A DNA stretch of 46,826 nucleotides from Flavobacteriales bacterium (GTDB lineage Bacteria > Bacteroidota > Bacteroidia > Flavobacteriales_D > Sanyastnellaceae): contig JAKMCX010000009.1 in assembly GCA_022428285.1 (NCBI GenBank), forward strand, positions 1-46,826, given 5' to 3'. Each line of letters starts with the position of its first letter. The stretch's first letter is position 1. Below, in pieces: positions 6,124 through 14,687 of the stretch. The position numbers were made by a program, and so were the translations under genes. Below the pieces are notes generated by a model. That model saw nothing but the letters and a program-made list of their open reading frames with translations. It ran no database searches and was not told the DNA's origin.

Positions 6124-9113
6124 GCCGCGCATTCCTAAACACCTGCTGCCTCCTCCCGTGCCTGCTGTTGGCCCTGACCGCTGCCGGTCAAAGGGGACGC
6201 AAGGGCGACATGATCGCGCCGACCACGGCCGAAGCGCGCCTCAATGTCACTGCAGCCCACGAAGCCTTAGATGCTGCCAGCTGGACGGCCGGCTTAGACC
6301 TGCGCAGTGTGGGGCCCACCGTGATGAGCGGTCGGGTGGTCGACCTTTCCGTCAACCCCGAGAACCCTGCGGAATTCGTCGTGGGCTACGCCACCGGCGG
6401 GCTTTGGCACACGACCGATCAAGGCACTTCCTTCGCGCCGCTGTTCGACCAAGGGCCCACCATGTTTGTGGGTGCCCTCGCCGTGAATTGGGAGCTCCGC
6501 CACCTTTGGGTCGGAACTGGAGAGGTCAATTCATCCCGCTCCAGCTATGCCGGTGTCGGGGTTTACCTCAGCGAGGACTGGGGCTCCTCTTGGGCCCATG
6601 CGGGCCTGTCCGAAAGCCACCACATTGGCCGCATTGTGCTTGATGAAGATGACGGCATCTACGTGGCCGCCCTCGGACCGCTCTACACCGAAGGCGGTTC
6701 CAATGCCCAACAAGGCGTGTTCCACAGCACCGACCGGGGTGCCACATGGCAGTTGCTGCTCGATGGAACCCAGGCCGGCAGGCCAAAGGCAGGCGCCGTC
6801 GACTTCATCATGGACCCCGACCGGTCAGACCACCTCTACGCTGCCTTGTGGGACCGCTCCCGCCGCTCCTGGGACTTTTCGGAAGGCGGGCCTGGCAGTG
6901 GCGTTTTTGAGTCCACGGATGCTGGAGCCACATGGGTGCACTTGTCTTCGGAGGAATTTGGATTTCCCGATGGCGACCACATTGGCCGAATGGGACTGGC
7001 TTACCATTCAGGAGCAGACCGGTTGTATGTCATCGTAGACAATCAAAACGCAAAACCCGAGGAGGACGAAGACCCAGACGGCGAGCGTGCCTTGGAAGCC
7101 AAAGCATTCAGAGGCATGTCCAAATCGGAGTTTGCCGGATTGGACACTACGGCTCTGGCGGATTTTCTCGAAGACAACAACTTCCCCGAGGAAGCCGATG
7201 CCGGTTCAATTTTTCGTCGGGTCGCCGATGGTTCGCTGAGCACAGAGGCCCTTGCCGATTTCTTGGGAGACGCCAATGCCGAGATGTTCGACCCGCCCAT
7301 CATCGGGGCCGAAGTCTACCGCTGGGAAGGACAAGCCCTTCGCAGCGGCGAATCCACGCCGAAAGACAACGGTGCTGCGGGCGCCCAATGGGTCCGCACC
7401 CATGAAGAAGCCTTGGATGAAGTCTGCTACAGTTACTGTTACTATTTCGGACTGATCGCCGTGGATCCCAGCGATGCTGCCCGGCTTGTGATCGGTGGCG
7501 TGCCTTTGCTGGAAAGCACCGATGGCGGATCCACTTGGGCGTCCATCGCGCAAGACAATGTGCACGTTGACCACCACCACATTTGGATCAACCCCGACAA
7601 CCCTCAGCACATCATCAATGGCAACGACGGTGGCATCAACGTCACCCTCGACGGAGGCGAACACTGGACCTCCTGCAATTCCCCCGCCGTGGGCCAATTC
7701 TATGCCATCGCCGTCGACAATGCCGAGCCCTATCGCATTTACGGTGGCCTCCAAGACAATGGCACATGGCGAGGGCCCAGCGGTTATGACGCCAGCCCGC
7801 GCTGGCACCAGACGGGCGACTATCCCTATGACCGGCTCAACGGCGGTGACGGAATGCGCATCGAGGTCGATACACGCGACAACGAAACGGTCTACACCGG
7901 TTACCAATTTGGCTGGTACAGCCGGTCCAACCGAAACACAGGGGACCGGGCGCGGCTGCATCCCGAGCACACCCTCGGTGAAACCCCGCTGCGCTGGAAT
8001 TGGCAAACCCCCATCCACCTGTCCCGCCACCACCAAGACGTACTCTACATGGGGTCAAACCGGTTTCACCGGTCGTTGGACCGCGGAGACAATTTTGAGA
8101 CCTTGTCCGATGACCTCACCCGGGGCACCATCAAAGGAAATGTACCCTACGGCACCCTCACCAGCGTGCACGAGAGTCCACTTCGGTTCGGCAGGTTGGC
8201 TGTTGGATCAGACGACGGACTCATCCACCTCAGTCCCGATGGAGGGTACACTTGGGAGAACCGGACGCCACCGGCACCTGCAGCCGCGCCCAACCGCATG
8301 CTGTGGGTCACAGAGGTCCTGTGGTCACACCATGCGCCCGACCGCCTTTATGCCGCACTCAACGGATACCGCCACGACCACTTTGCCCCCTATCTCTATG
8401 CTTCAGATGACAATGGACGGAATTGGACACGGCTGGGCGACGACGGCAGCGTGCGCAGCGGCCTGCCCATGGAACCCATCAACGCCCTCACCGAGTCAGC
8501 GGACGTCGAAGGGCTGCTGTTTTGCGGCACCGACGGCGGGCTCTACATCTCCATAGATGGAGGGTACACTAGGGCCATGGCACACCCCGATCTGCCCAAG
8601 GTTCCCGTGCACGACCTCGCCATTCAAGAGCGCGACAACGAACTCGTCATCGGCACACATGGGCGCAGCATCTGGGTGCTGGATTTGAACCCCCTCATCA
8701 CAGGCTTGACCGCAGCGGGCAGCGCCGCACCGCAATCCCTCTCCCTGGACATCGACGGTCCCGAAGACCTCACTTGGCGCGAAGGATGGGGCGAACGTGG
8801 ATACGGATGGGGCGACCCTTGGCAACCCGAAGTGGCCTTGCCAGTGTTCTTACCAGCGGATGGTTCCTACGTGCTCCAGGTTCTAGACAGCCTGGGCAAC
8901 ATCGCCAGCGAAACCGAATTCAACGGCATGCGCCGCGGCTGGCAATCCCTGGATTTCATTCCTACAAAGGCAGAAGATGAAGGTTACCTCGAACCCGGGA
9001 ATTTCACGCTGAAGCTCTTGTCCTACCGCGAAGACAGCAACGGCAATGTGACGGTTGCAACTTCCGAGGAAGGGGCAGCGGCCGAATGGGCCATTGTCGA
9101 AGAAGACGATTGA
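6120..9113 (+). CDS. Secreted BNR/sortilin-like beta-propeller protein
   Basis: 997 residues with a signal peptide (about 1-23, LNTCCLLPCLLLALTAAG). Many Asp-box/BNR motifs of the S-x-D-x-G-x-T-W type are visible: STDRGATW, STDAGATW, STDGGSTW, TLDGGEHW, SPDGGYTW and SDDNGRNW, spread over about residues 200-850. This is the VPS10/sortilin-type ten-bladed propeller architecture common in exported Bacteroidota proteins annotated as glycosyl hydrolases; no glycosidase active site can be identified by eye. A stretch rich in Asp/Glu at about 310-395 (EEDEDPDGERALEAK) looks like an insertion between blades. The C-terminal 130 residues form a separate beta domain without an obvious T9SS tail. Start by ATGA overlap with the MazG-like gene. 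Confidence 0.85.
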   Translation: MSRAFLNTCCLLPCLLLALTAAGQRGRKGDMIAPTTAEARLNVTAAHEALDAASWTAGLDLRSVGPTVMSGRVVDLSVNPENPAEFVVGYATGGLWHTTDQGTSFAPLFDQGPTMFVGALAVNWELRHLWVGTGEVNSSRSSYAGVGVYLSEDWGSSWAHAGLSESHHIGRIVLDEDDGIYVAALGPLYTEGGSNAQQGVFHSTDRGATWQLLLDGTQAGRPKAGAVDFIMDPDRSDHLYAALWDRSRRSWDFSEGGPGSGVFESTDAGATWVHLSSEEFGFPDGDHIGRMGLAYHSGADRLYVIVDNQNAKPEEDEDPDGERALEAKAFRGMSKSEFAGLDTTALADFLEDNNFPEEADAGSIFRRVADGSLSTEALADFLGDANAEMFDPPIIGAEVYRWEGQALRSGESTPKDNGAAGAQWVRTHEEALDEVCYSYCYYFGLIAVDPSDAARLVIGGVPLLESTDGGSTWASIAQDNVHVDHHHIWINPDNPQHIINGNDGGINVTLDGGEHWTSCNSPAVGQFYAIAVDNAEPYRIYGGLQDNGTWRGPSGYDASPRWHQTGDYPYDRLNGGDGMRIEVDTRDNETVYTGYQFGWYSRSNRNTGDRARLHPEHTLGETPLRWNWQTPIHLSRHHQDVLYMGSNRFHRSLDRGDNFETLSDDLTRGTIKGNVPYGTLTSVHESPLRFGRLAVGSDDGLIHLSPDGGYTWENRTPPAPAAAPNRMLWVTEVLWSHHAPDRLYAALNGYRHDHFAPYLYASDDNGRNWTRLGDDGSVRSGLPMEPINALTESADVEGLLFCGTDGGLYISIDGGYTRAMAHPDLPKVPVHDLAIQERDNELVIGTHGRSIWVLDLNPLITGLTAAGSAAPQSLSLDIDGPEDLTWREGWGERGYGWGDPWQPEVALPVFLPADGSYVLQVLDSLGNIASETEFNGMRRGWQSLDFIPTKAEDEGYLEPGNFTLKLLSYREDSNGNVTVATSEEGAAAEWAIVEEDD

Positions 9114-9137
9114 TCCTGCATCACCGCAGGCCGCACA

Positions 9138-10730
9138 TCAGCCACCCAAAAAATAGCGGAGGCTCACTGTGGCGGGCAATTGGCGGGGGAAAGTGCGGGA
9201 AACCGCATCCACTTTGTGCAACCCAGCCTCGGCGGCCATAGCGTCATAAACAGGCACTTCAACGATGTACTGGTCCGAAAACCCATGGGTCGCATCGTAC
9301 GCTGTGGCGGGCATCCGTCCGTGACGTTCTGCCGCATCTTCTGGAGACATGGTGTGGAGCTCAATCACCAACAAGCCGTGTTTCTCCACATGAGGCCGCC
9401 ATTTCAGGAAGTGCTCCTTCAAGCTTTGCTCCACGTCGCGCGCCCGCAAGCGTTCACCGCGAAAAGCAAAGGCACCCGTGGTGAGCACTTGGGCATCTCG
9501 ATGCCCTTCTGGCCGATTAAAAACACGGTTGTGGTCCAGAAAAGAACGGACATTGAGCAGTTCACCGAGGGCGATGCCGTGCCGGCCTTGTAAATCGCGG
9601 TCCAATCGATCGGGATCTCCAATGTCTCCCCAAAGGAAATGCCCATCGACCCCTTCTGACCGGAAATGGGTGGCCGTCGCATCAAGTGCAGCTTGATTAA
9701 AATCGGCACCAACCAAAACCAATGGATGGGAATCCAAATGCTGGCCTCTGAGCGTTTCTGAGCGGATGAATTCTTCCAAATGGAGCAGCAAAGCGCCATT
9801 GCCACAGCCCATATCGCAGAGCCCAACAGGTTGGTCCTCCAATGGTGCATCAAACACCGTTCTCACAACTTCGTCCAGGTGCAGGAAATAAGCGCCATGG
9901 GCACCGCCACTCCCCCAAACATTGAGGGTTCGGTCCACATGAATTTCGGCCTCACCCGGCGCAATGCGCCACAACCGACCTCCATCGCCAAAAGTGAGTT
10001 CATCGGCCCACAAAAACGTCCGGATATATGAAGTGGTCACCCCATATGCGGCTGAACGCGCCAAGAAGAAACCTCCCTTTTCGGTCCCCATAAAGTCCAA
10101 GGCGTTCAAGGCGCGCAACGCCGCTTTTCCGCGGGACGGGTGCAAGCGGGACAGCGCCACAGATACCGAAGCCCAATCAGCCAGCGGATCGGTTCCGTGC
10201 AAGGTGCCCAACGCCACAAACCAAGGAGCCGCTAGTGCGCCCTCGAGGTGCGCGCGCCAAGGCGAATCGCCCAAAGACTGCAACACCTCTATAAACGCCT
10301 CCATAGAAGCCTCCTCCGAGGAGGTCCAAGGCGCTTCAGGTCGGTTCCACATGCCTTCCGCGGCGCGCAACCATTCCTGGCCCTTTCGCGCAAACACCAC
10401 ACCTTGACGCCATGTCTTCCACCCCTCCTTTGAGGACCTTCGGTAACACACGGCATCACCATCGGTTTCGCGGATCAACCACCCTTGTGAGGCACACAAC
10501 CGGCACAACACATTCAAATAGCCGGGGTTGGCACCAAGCGAAGCTGCCAACGCGTCCAAGTCGTGGGGCTCTTTTGATTCAAACGCATCCAGAACGCCAT
10601 GCTCTTGAAGCATCGGAACCAAAATGGTGAGCGCGAGACCATCCAAGTGGTGAAAAAGTGATCCGCGCCAAAGCTTGGCATGGTCGGAATGGGGGGCCAA
10701 AAAGGCCCCATGTGGTAAACCTGTAGACAT
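9138..10730 (-). CDS. Class I SAM-dependent methyltransferase, large N-terminal domain
   Basis: 530 residues. The N-terminal half (about 18-120) looks like a dimerisation/winged-helix region of O-methyltransferase type (FHHLDGLALTILVPMLQEHGVLDAF). The Rossmann domain begins around residue 300, with motif I CDMGCGNGALL (305-315), and a VWGSGGAH segment just before it (271-278). An acidic-loop candidate is VGADFN further on. The overall design recalls stand-alone methyltransferases related to the AprA-type methyltransferase domain of polyketide assembly lines; that likeness is from memory and unchecked. No biosynthetic partner genes are nearby. It follows nadE by 72 nt on the same strand and converges with the propeller gene. 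Confidence 0.8.
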   Translation of the reverse strand: MSTGLPHGAFLAPHSDHAKLWRGSLFHHLDGLALTILVPMLQEHGVLDAFESKEPHDLDALAASLGANPGYLNVLCRLCASQGWLIRETDGDAVCYRRSSKEGWKTWRQGVVFARKGQEWLRAAEGMWNRPEAPWTSSEEASMEAFIEVLQSLGDSPWRAHLEGALAAPWFVALGTLHGTDPLADWASVSVALSRLHPSRGKAALRALNALDFMGTEKGGFFLARSAAYGVTTSYIRTFLWADELTFGDGGRLWRIAPGEAEIHVDRTLNVWGSGGAHGAYFLHLDEVVRTVFDAPLEDQPVGLCDMGCGNGALLLHLEEFIRSETLRGQHLDSHPLVLVGADFNQAALDATATHFRSEGVDGHFLWGDIGDPDRLDRDLQGRHGIALGELLNVRSFLDHNRVFNRPEGHRDAQVLTTGAFAFRGERLRARDVEQSLKEHFLKWRPHVEKHGLLVIELHTMSPEDAAERHGRMPATAYDATHGFSDQYIVEVPVYDAMAAEAGLHKVDAVSRTFPRQLPATVSLRYFLGG

Positions 10731-10802
10731 CGATTGGGGTGGCGGTACATTTCCGCTCTCGCCCCCCTACGAAAACCTACATGCTTAGGTTTCACTCAGC
10801 GC

Positions 10803-11630
10803 TCAGGACCTGCTGAACAGGTGCGGTGGCATTGTACACACCGGGATGGGGTCCATCTTGTGCCGGTTGGCCCGGTGATGGCCGGCGTAAATCTGCATGA
10901 CTTGGTGCTCCCGAGAACCTTCGGGGAAATCTTGGGACAACCGGCCCGACTCCACTTGCTCCATGGCCCACTCGAGCTCGTCATAGCGCGCCCCGAGCTG
11001 GTCTTCGTCGGTGCGGTCGTCGCCCCAAAGCCCATCGGTAGGAGCAGCCTTCAAAATGGCTTCACCAATGCCGAGGACCCGGCCTAGCGCATACACCTCG
11101 CTTTTGAGCAGGTCAGCAATGGGGCTGAGGTCGACCCCGCCATCCCCGTATTTGGTGTAGAAGCCGACGCCAAAGTCCTCCACCTTATTGCCCGTTCCCG
11201 CCACCAAAGCCCGCCGTTCGGCAGCCACCGCATACAGCGTTGTCATGCGCAACCGCGCCCGGGCATTGGCCAAAGACAGCCCGCCAAACGGACCATCGGC
11301 AGCCGCAGACAGCGCCGCAGACAAACCGTCAAAGGAAGAAGTCAAATCAACCACGCATGAGGAAACATGGCCATGGGCGGCCTCCAAAGCCGCAATGTGA
11401 TCGGCCCCCCTTTGGTCTTGATCCACAGCCTGGTGAATGGGCATCCGCAACAAGGTGGTGGGCTTCCCGGTAAGGGCGGCCAGGGCCGATGTCACCGCAG
11501 AGTCTATACCACCACTGACGCCGACGACCCAACCATCGAGGCCGGACCGGTCCAAGTATTCGGTCATCCACCCGACAATGTGTCGGGCCGCCCCATCGGC
11601 ATCCAGAGAACGGGAGGTGTGCAACTTCAT
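10803..11630 (-). CDS. nadE: NH3-dependent NAD+ synthetase
   Basis: 275 residues, the length of the short, ammonia-dependent NadE without a glutaminase domain. NadE converts deamido-NAD+ to NAD+ in an ATP-dependent step, last in NAD biosynthesis. The P-loop SGGIDSA of the N-type ATP pyrophosphatases is at 39-45, and GTGNKVEDFGVGFYTKYGDG (about 144-163) is the family's NAD/ATP-binding segment. A further family mark is APTDGLWGDDRTDEDQLG. It begins 1 nt after the stop of the outer-membrane barrel gene. nadE next to gldB/gldC is, as I recall, a recurrent arrangement in Flavobacteriia. Confidence 0.96.
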   Translation of the reverse strand: MKLHTSRSLDADGAARHIVGWMTEYLDRSGLDGWVVGVSGGIDSAVTSALAALTGKPTTLLRMPIHQAVDQDQRGADHIAALEAAHGHVSSCVVDLTSSFDGLSAALSAAADGPFGGLSLANARARLRMTTLYAVAAERRALVAGTGNKVEDFGVGFYTKYGDGGVDLSPIADLLKSEVYALGRVLGIGEAILKAAPTDGLWGDDRTDEDQLGARYDELEWAMEQVESGRLSQDFPEGSREHQVMQIYAGHHRANRHKMDPIPVCTMPPHLFSRS

Positions 11631-11631
11631 A

Positions 11632-12519
11632 TCAGAACAACAATCCCAAACTAAAAAGGATGGCGTTGTCGACCATTTTTATGTCGTACCCCGCCGCGGC
11701 AGGGTCGAGCGAGCCGTCCGCAGCCGCTTGAATGTGCTCTTCAATGCGCTCGGGGCCGAAGTTTTTATTGCTCGCAACATTGAAGATGCCGTTGTTCAAT
11801 GTCGCCCCCACAAGCAAGGCGGTTTTTCCACTCAGGTTGTACTCAATGCCCAGCCCCACAATCATCGCAGCGCGCAACAAAGCCACATCGTCTTCCACGG
11901 GCACATCCTCCAAGAGCACTATCCCTTCATTGTCAGCAGCAATGACCGTTTCCTCAGTCCATACGGTACCCTCTTCACCCTCTTGGCCCCTGTAGCGGTA
12001 GTCCAAAGCGTCCTTTGCAGTGCTGCGCAAATTGAGGCCCAGTCCAAGGCCAAATTGTCCCCAGTAGGTGATGTGTCCAATCTGGCGGGTCCGGAACTTA
12101 AAGCTGAGGGGCACTTCCACCCAATGCTGGGTCAACGTACGTTCTCTGCGCACAAGAAATGCCGTGCTGTCATTTGCGGCATCCTCCGGATCCCCCACTG
12201 TGCGGTCGAAATGAGAAATCTTGCCCCCATTTCGGAAAACATTCAGGCCTGTGCCCACCGCATAATTGTCGGCGAACATGATGTCAGCGGTAAAACCAAA
12301 ACCGAAGCGCACCACACTCCCTTCTGAAGCGCTATGGGCGTCCCTCACATCCATCCAAGCCACAGATGGCAGCAGGTGCAGGCCCATTCTGAATTTGGGT
12401 TCACTGTATCGGGTGCGGCCACTGTTGGTCGATGAGGGGGCAGATGTCTGGGCCGACGCGGTCAGTGCAATGAAGCCCAACACGACTGCGGCGGAACGAA
12501 ATATTGTTGTGGATACCAT
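11632..12519 (-). CDS. PorT-like outer-membrane beta-barrel protein
   Basis: 295 residues with a signal peptide (1-23, AAVVLGFIALTASAQ). The mature part shows alternating hydrophobic strands separated by Gly-rich turns, e.g. VRFGFGFTADIMFADNYAVG, then WGQFGLGLGLNLRST and IVGLGIEYNLSGKTAL. It ends with an aromatic residue (LFSLGLLF), as outer-membrane barrels usually do. This matches the PorT/OmpW-like small barrels of Bacteroidota. PorT itself is a T9SS component, but the barrel fold alone does not prove that role. It is divergent from gldB with 83 bp between starts, and nadE follows 1 nt downstream. Confidence 0.75.
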   Translation of the reverse strand: MVSTTIFRSAAVVLGFIALTASAQTSAPSSTNSGRTRYSEPKFRMGLHLLPSVAWMDVRDAHSASEGSVVRFGFGFTADIMFADNYAVGTGLNVFRNGGKISHFDRTVGDPEDAANDSTAFLVRRERTLTQHWVEVPLSFKFRTRQIGHITYWGQFGLGLGLNLRSTAKDALDYRYRGQEGEEGTVWTEETVIAADNEGIVLLEDVPVEDDVALLRAAMIVGLGIEYNLSGKTALLVGATLNNGIFNVASNKNFGPERIEEHIQAAADGSLDPAAAGYDIKMVDNAILFSLGLLF

Positions 12520-12602
12520 GTCTTAGAAATCAAACGTTCCTCAGAGAGCAAATTGCGTACCAAAGGCTAAAAATGGACCACCAACCGCTGCACTTTTGCA
12601 CC

Positions 12603-13670
12603 ATGCGTGTTCAGAGAGACAATCCCCCATGCTCCATTCGTGGGATACTCCCCCTCATCGGTGCGGTATTGGTGCTCACCGGTTGCCAAGGCCCAGACCC
12701 CTACGGGCCATTTGAGCGGTCACCGGAAAACAACGGCTCCACCCCTTCTGCAAGCTGGGAAAAAGTCCGCGACCGCGCTGAACTCTCCCCAGAAGAAACA
12801 GCCGAAAACTGGCACGGTGCGCTTGTGCGCGACATTCTTCAAATCGGACCCTGGCCTCCCGCATCCGAAAGCCAACAAACCGCCCTCGATTCCGCTTGGC
12901 AACAATTCACCGCCTTTGAAGGCACGCGCGCAGCCATCAACGGCATCGACAGCGCCCTCCAACGCACGGGAGCACTCGGTGCTGCGGCAGAAGACATCAC
13001 CGACGCGCTCAGCCGCTTTCACCAACATTTCCCGGCCTCTCCCATCCCCCACGTCGACTTGGGATACACCGGTTACAACTACAGCGTTTACCCCACCGAT
13101 GAACTGCTGTTGGTCGGGTGCGAATTTTTCATTGGCCCCGAGCATCCCGCGGTCAAAAACCTGCCACCGCACATCTATCCCGGATACATGCAAGAGCGGA
13201 TGGTGCCTGAACACCTCACGGCGGATGCCCTCAGGGGGTGGCTGCTGGTCCAATTCCAACAAGAGCACTATCCCGCCCAGGGTCAACTTTCTCAGGAGCT
13301 GCTGTATTGGGGCAAAGTGTTGTTCATCACCCAGTGCATCGCCCCGGAGGTGGCACCACACGACCTCATGGATTGGTCACCCGAAGAATGGCAATGGGCC
13401 CAAGACCACGAGATGCAAACCTGGGTGGAATTGCGCAAGGAAGAGTTCCTGTACACCACCAAACGGATGGACATCCAGCGGTGGGTTGCGGATGCTCCAT
13501 TTACCAAGGCTGGGGCGGTCCCACAGGAAAGTCCCGACAGGCTCGGTTGGTACATGGGACTGCGTTGGGTGGAAGACTACGCCGTCCGCCATCCAGAAAT
13601 GTCACTGGCTCAGTTGATGGATCTGGAGGATGTGCTGCCCTTTTTGCAGTCATACAGGCCCAAGGGCTGA
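12603..13670 (+). CDS. gldB: Gliding motility lipoprotein GldB
   Basis: The start is taken at the ATG 12603 (MRVQRDNPPC), giving a lipoprotein signal with lipobox LTGC, acylated Cys at about residue 28. Earlier in-frame starts would put extra residues ahead of the signal. 355 residues, in the GldB range. The body carries the GldB-like pattern of a conserved aromatic core, e.g. IPHVDLGYTGYNYSVY, EFFIGPEHPAV, IYPGYMQERM and LGWYMGLRWVEDY. GldB is required for gliding in Flavobacterium johnsoniae and is associated with the T9SS machinery. gldC follows immediately, as in known gliding bacteria, which strongly supports the assignment. Confidence 0.88.
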   Translation: MRVQRDNPPCSIRGILPLIGAVLVLTGCQGPDPYGPFERSPENNGSTPSASWEKVRDRAELSPEETAENWHGALVRDILQIGPWPPASESQQTALDSAWQQFTAFEGTRAAINGIDSALQRTGALGAAAEDITDALSRFHQHFPASPIPHVDLGYTGYNYSVYPTDELLLVGCEFFIGPEHPAVKNLPPHIYPGYMQERMVPEHLTADALRGWLLVQFQQEHYPAQGQLSQELLYWGKVLFITQCIAPEVAPHDLMDWSPEEWQWAQDHEMQTWVELRKEEFLYTTKRMDIQRWVADAPFTKAGAVPQESPDRLGWYMGLRWVEDYAVRHPEMSLAQLMDLEDVLPFLQSYRPKG

Positions 13671-13694
13671 CCGGGAACACCGAACTTGCATCCC

Positions 13695-14036
13695 ATGGCC
13701 AACGACCGCACCTCCGACATCCATTTGACCGTCACGACGGACGACAACAAAGTGCCCACCTCCATCCGTTGGTCCGCTTCAGACGCCGGCATCGCCAACG
13801 CCGAGGCCAAAGCCTTCGCTTTGAGTGTCTGGAACGGCCGCGAAGCCTTGAGCATCGACCTCTGGGACAAGGACATGACCGTCGAGGAAATGAAAGTCTT
13901 TGTGTGCCAATCCATGATGACCCTGGCCGATGCACTCGAACGGTCTACTCAAGATGAGAGGGCTGCAGGCGCCATTCGGGGGTTCACCTCCGAACTCGCC
14001 GAACGGATCGGTGTGGGTCCCGGAAACGAAAACTAA
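13695..14036 (+). CDS. gldC: Gliding motility protein GldC
   Basis: 113 residues, soluble, no signal peptide. The order of elements matches GldC as I know it: SDIHLTV near the start, VPTSIRWSASDAG, then AKAFALSVWN, IDLWDKDMTVEEMKVF and ERSTQDERAAG. GldC is a small cytoplasmic protein that assists gliding but is not essential for it. The ATG at 13695 is preferred over an upstream in-frame TTG (13686). It lies 24 nt after gldB and converges with engB (stops 9 nt apart). Confidence 0.9.
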   Translation: MANDRTSDIHLTVTTDDNKVPTSIRWSASDAGIANAEAKAFALSVWNGREALSIDLWDKDMTVEEMKVFVCQSMMTLADALERSTQDERAAGAIRGFTSELAERIGVGPGNEN

Positions 14037-14045
14037 AGCCGGGCC

Positions 14046-14687
14046 TCACTCCATCGGAGGAGGCTTCCTGTAGATGGGATTGGTCTGGGCGATGAAGCCG
14101 AGCACGTCTTGCCGGCCGTCTCCCTTGGCAGCCGAAGTCACAAAATGCGGCGGCATTGCCGACCACTGCTTCAACATGTGTGCCGTGTAACGCGGCAAAA
14201 ATGCCTCGCGCTCCGCGATGGTAAGCTTGTCCACCTTCGTAAAGATCATCGCAAAAGACAGTCCGTTTTTTGCCATCCACACCATGAAATCCAGGTCGAT
14301 TTTCTGAGGTGGGACACGGGAGTCGATGAGCATCATGATGCACATCAGGTTCTCCCGTTTGGTCAAGTATTCCCGCGAGGTGCGCTCCCAGGAGGCCCTG
14401 TCCTTCTTGGACACCTTGGCGTAACCGATGCCCGGCAAATCCACGAGGTACCAAGGCTTGCCTGCCGTGGTCATCTCAAAATGGTTGATCAGCTGGGTTT
14501 TTCCTGGCGTAGAGCTGGTTTTTGCCAGCGCCTTGCGGCCCGTCAACATGTTGATCAAGGAACTTTTGCCCACGTTGGACCTCCCGATAAACGTGTATTC
14601 GGGACGGTCTGCTTCGGGGCATTCCTGGAGTTTGGCGCTCGACTTCACGAACGCAGGGTCGTCAACTGAGTATTCCTCGACGCTCAT
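14046..14687 (-). CDS. engB: Ribosome biogenesis GTPase EngB (YihA/YsxC)
   Basis: 213 residues, typical of the family. GTPase motifs in order: G1 GRSNVGKSS (35-43), the G2 region SSTPGKTQ (58-65), G3 DLPGIGYA (83-90), G4 TKVD and a C-terminal TSAAKGDG (G5-like). EngB is an essential GTPase for 50S ribosomal subunit assembly. Its 5' end overlaps the 3' end of the alpha/beta hydrolase gene by 26 nt, so the two form one transcript from the divergent promoter region facing mraZ. Confidence 0.95.
   Translation of the reverse strand: MSVEEYSVDDPAFVKSSAKLQECPEADRPEYTFIGRSNVGKSSLINMLTGRKALAKTSSTPGKTQLINHFEMTTAGKPWYLVDLPGIGYAKVSKKDRASWERTSREYLTKRENLMCIMMLIDSRVPPQKIDLDFMVWMAKNGLSFAMIFTKVDKLTIAEREAFLPRYTAHMLKQWSAMPPHFVTSAAKGDGRQDVLGFIAQTNPIYRKPPPME

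Noticed and set aside
9115-9130. Small hairpin CCTGC-ATCACC-GCAGG between converging genes
   Set aside because: Only a 5-bp stem without a T-tract on either strand; too weak to call a terminator.
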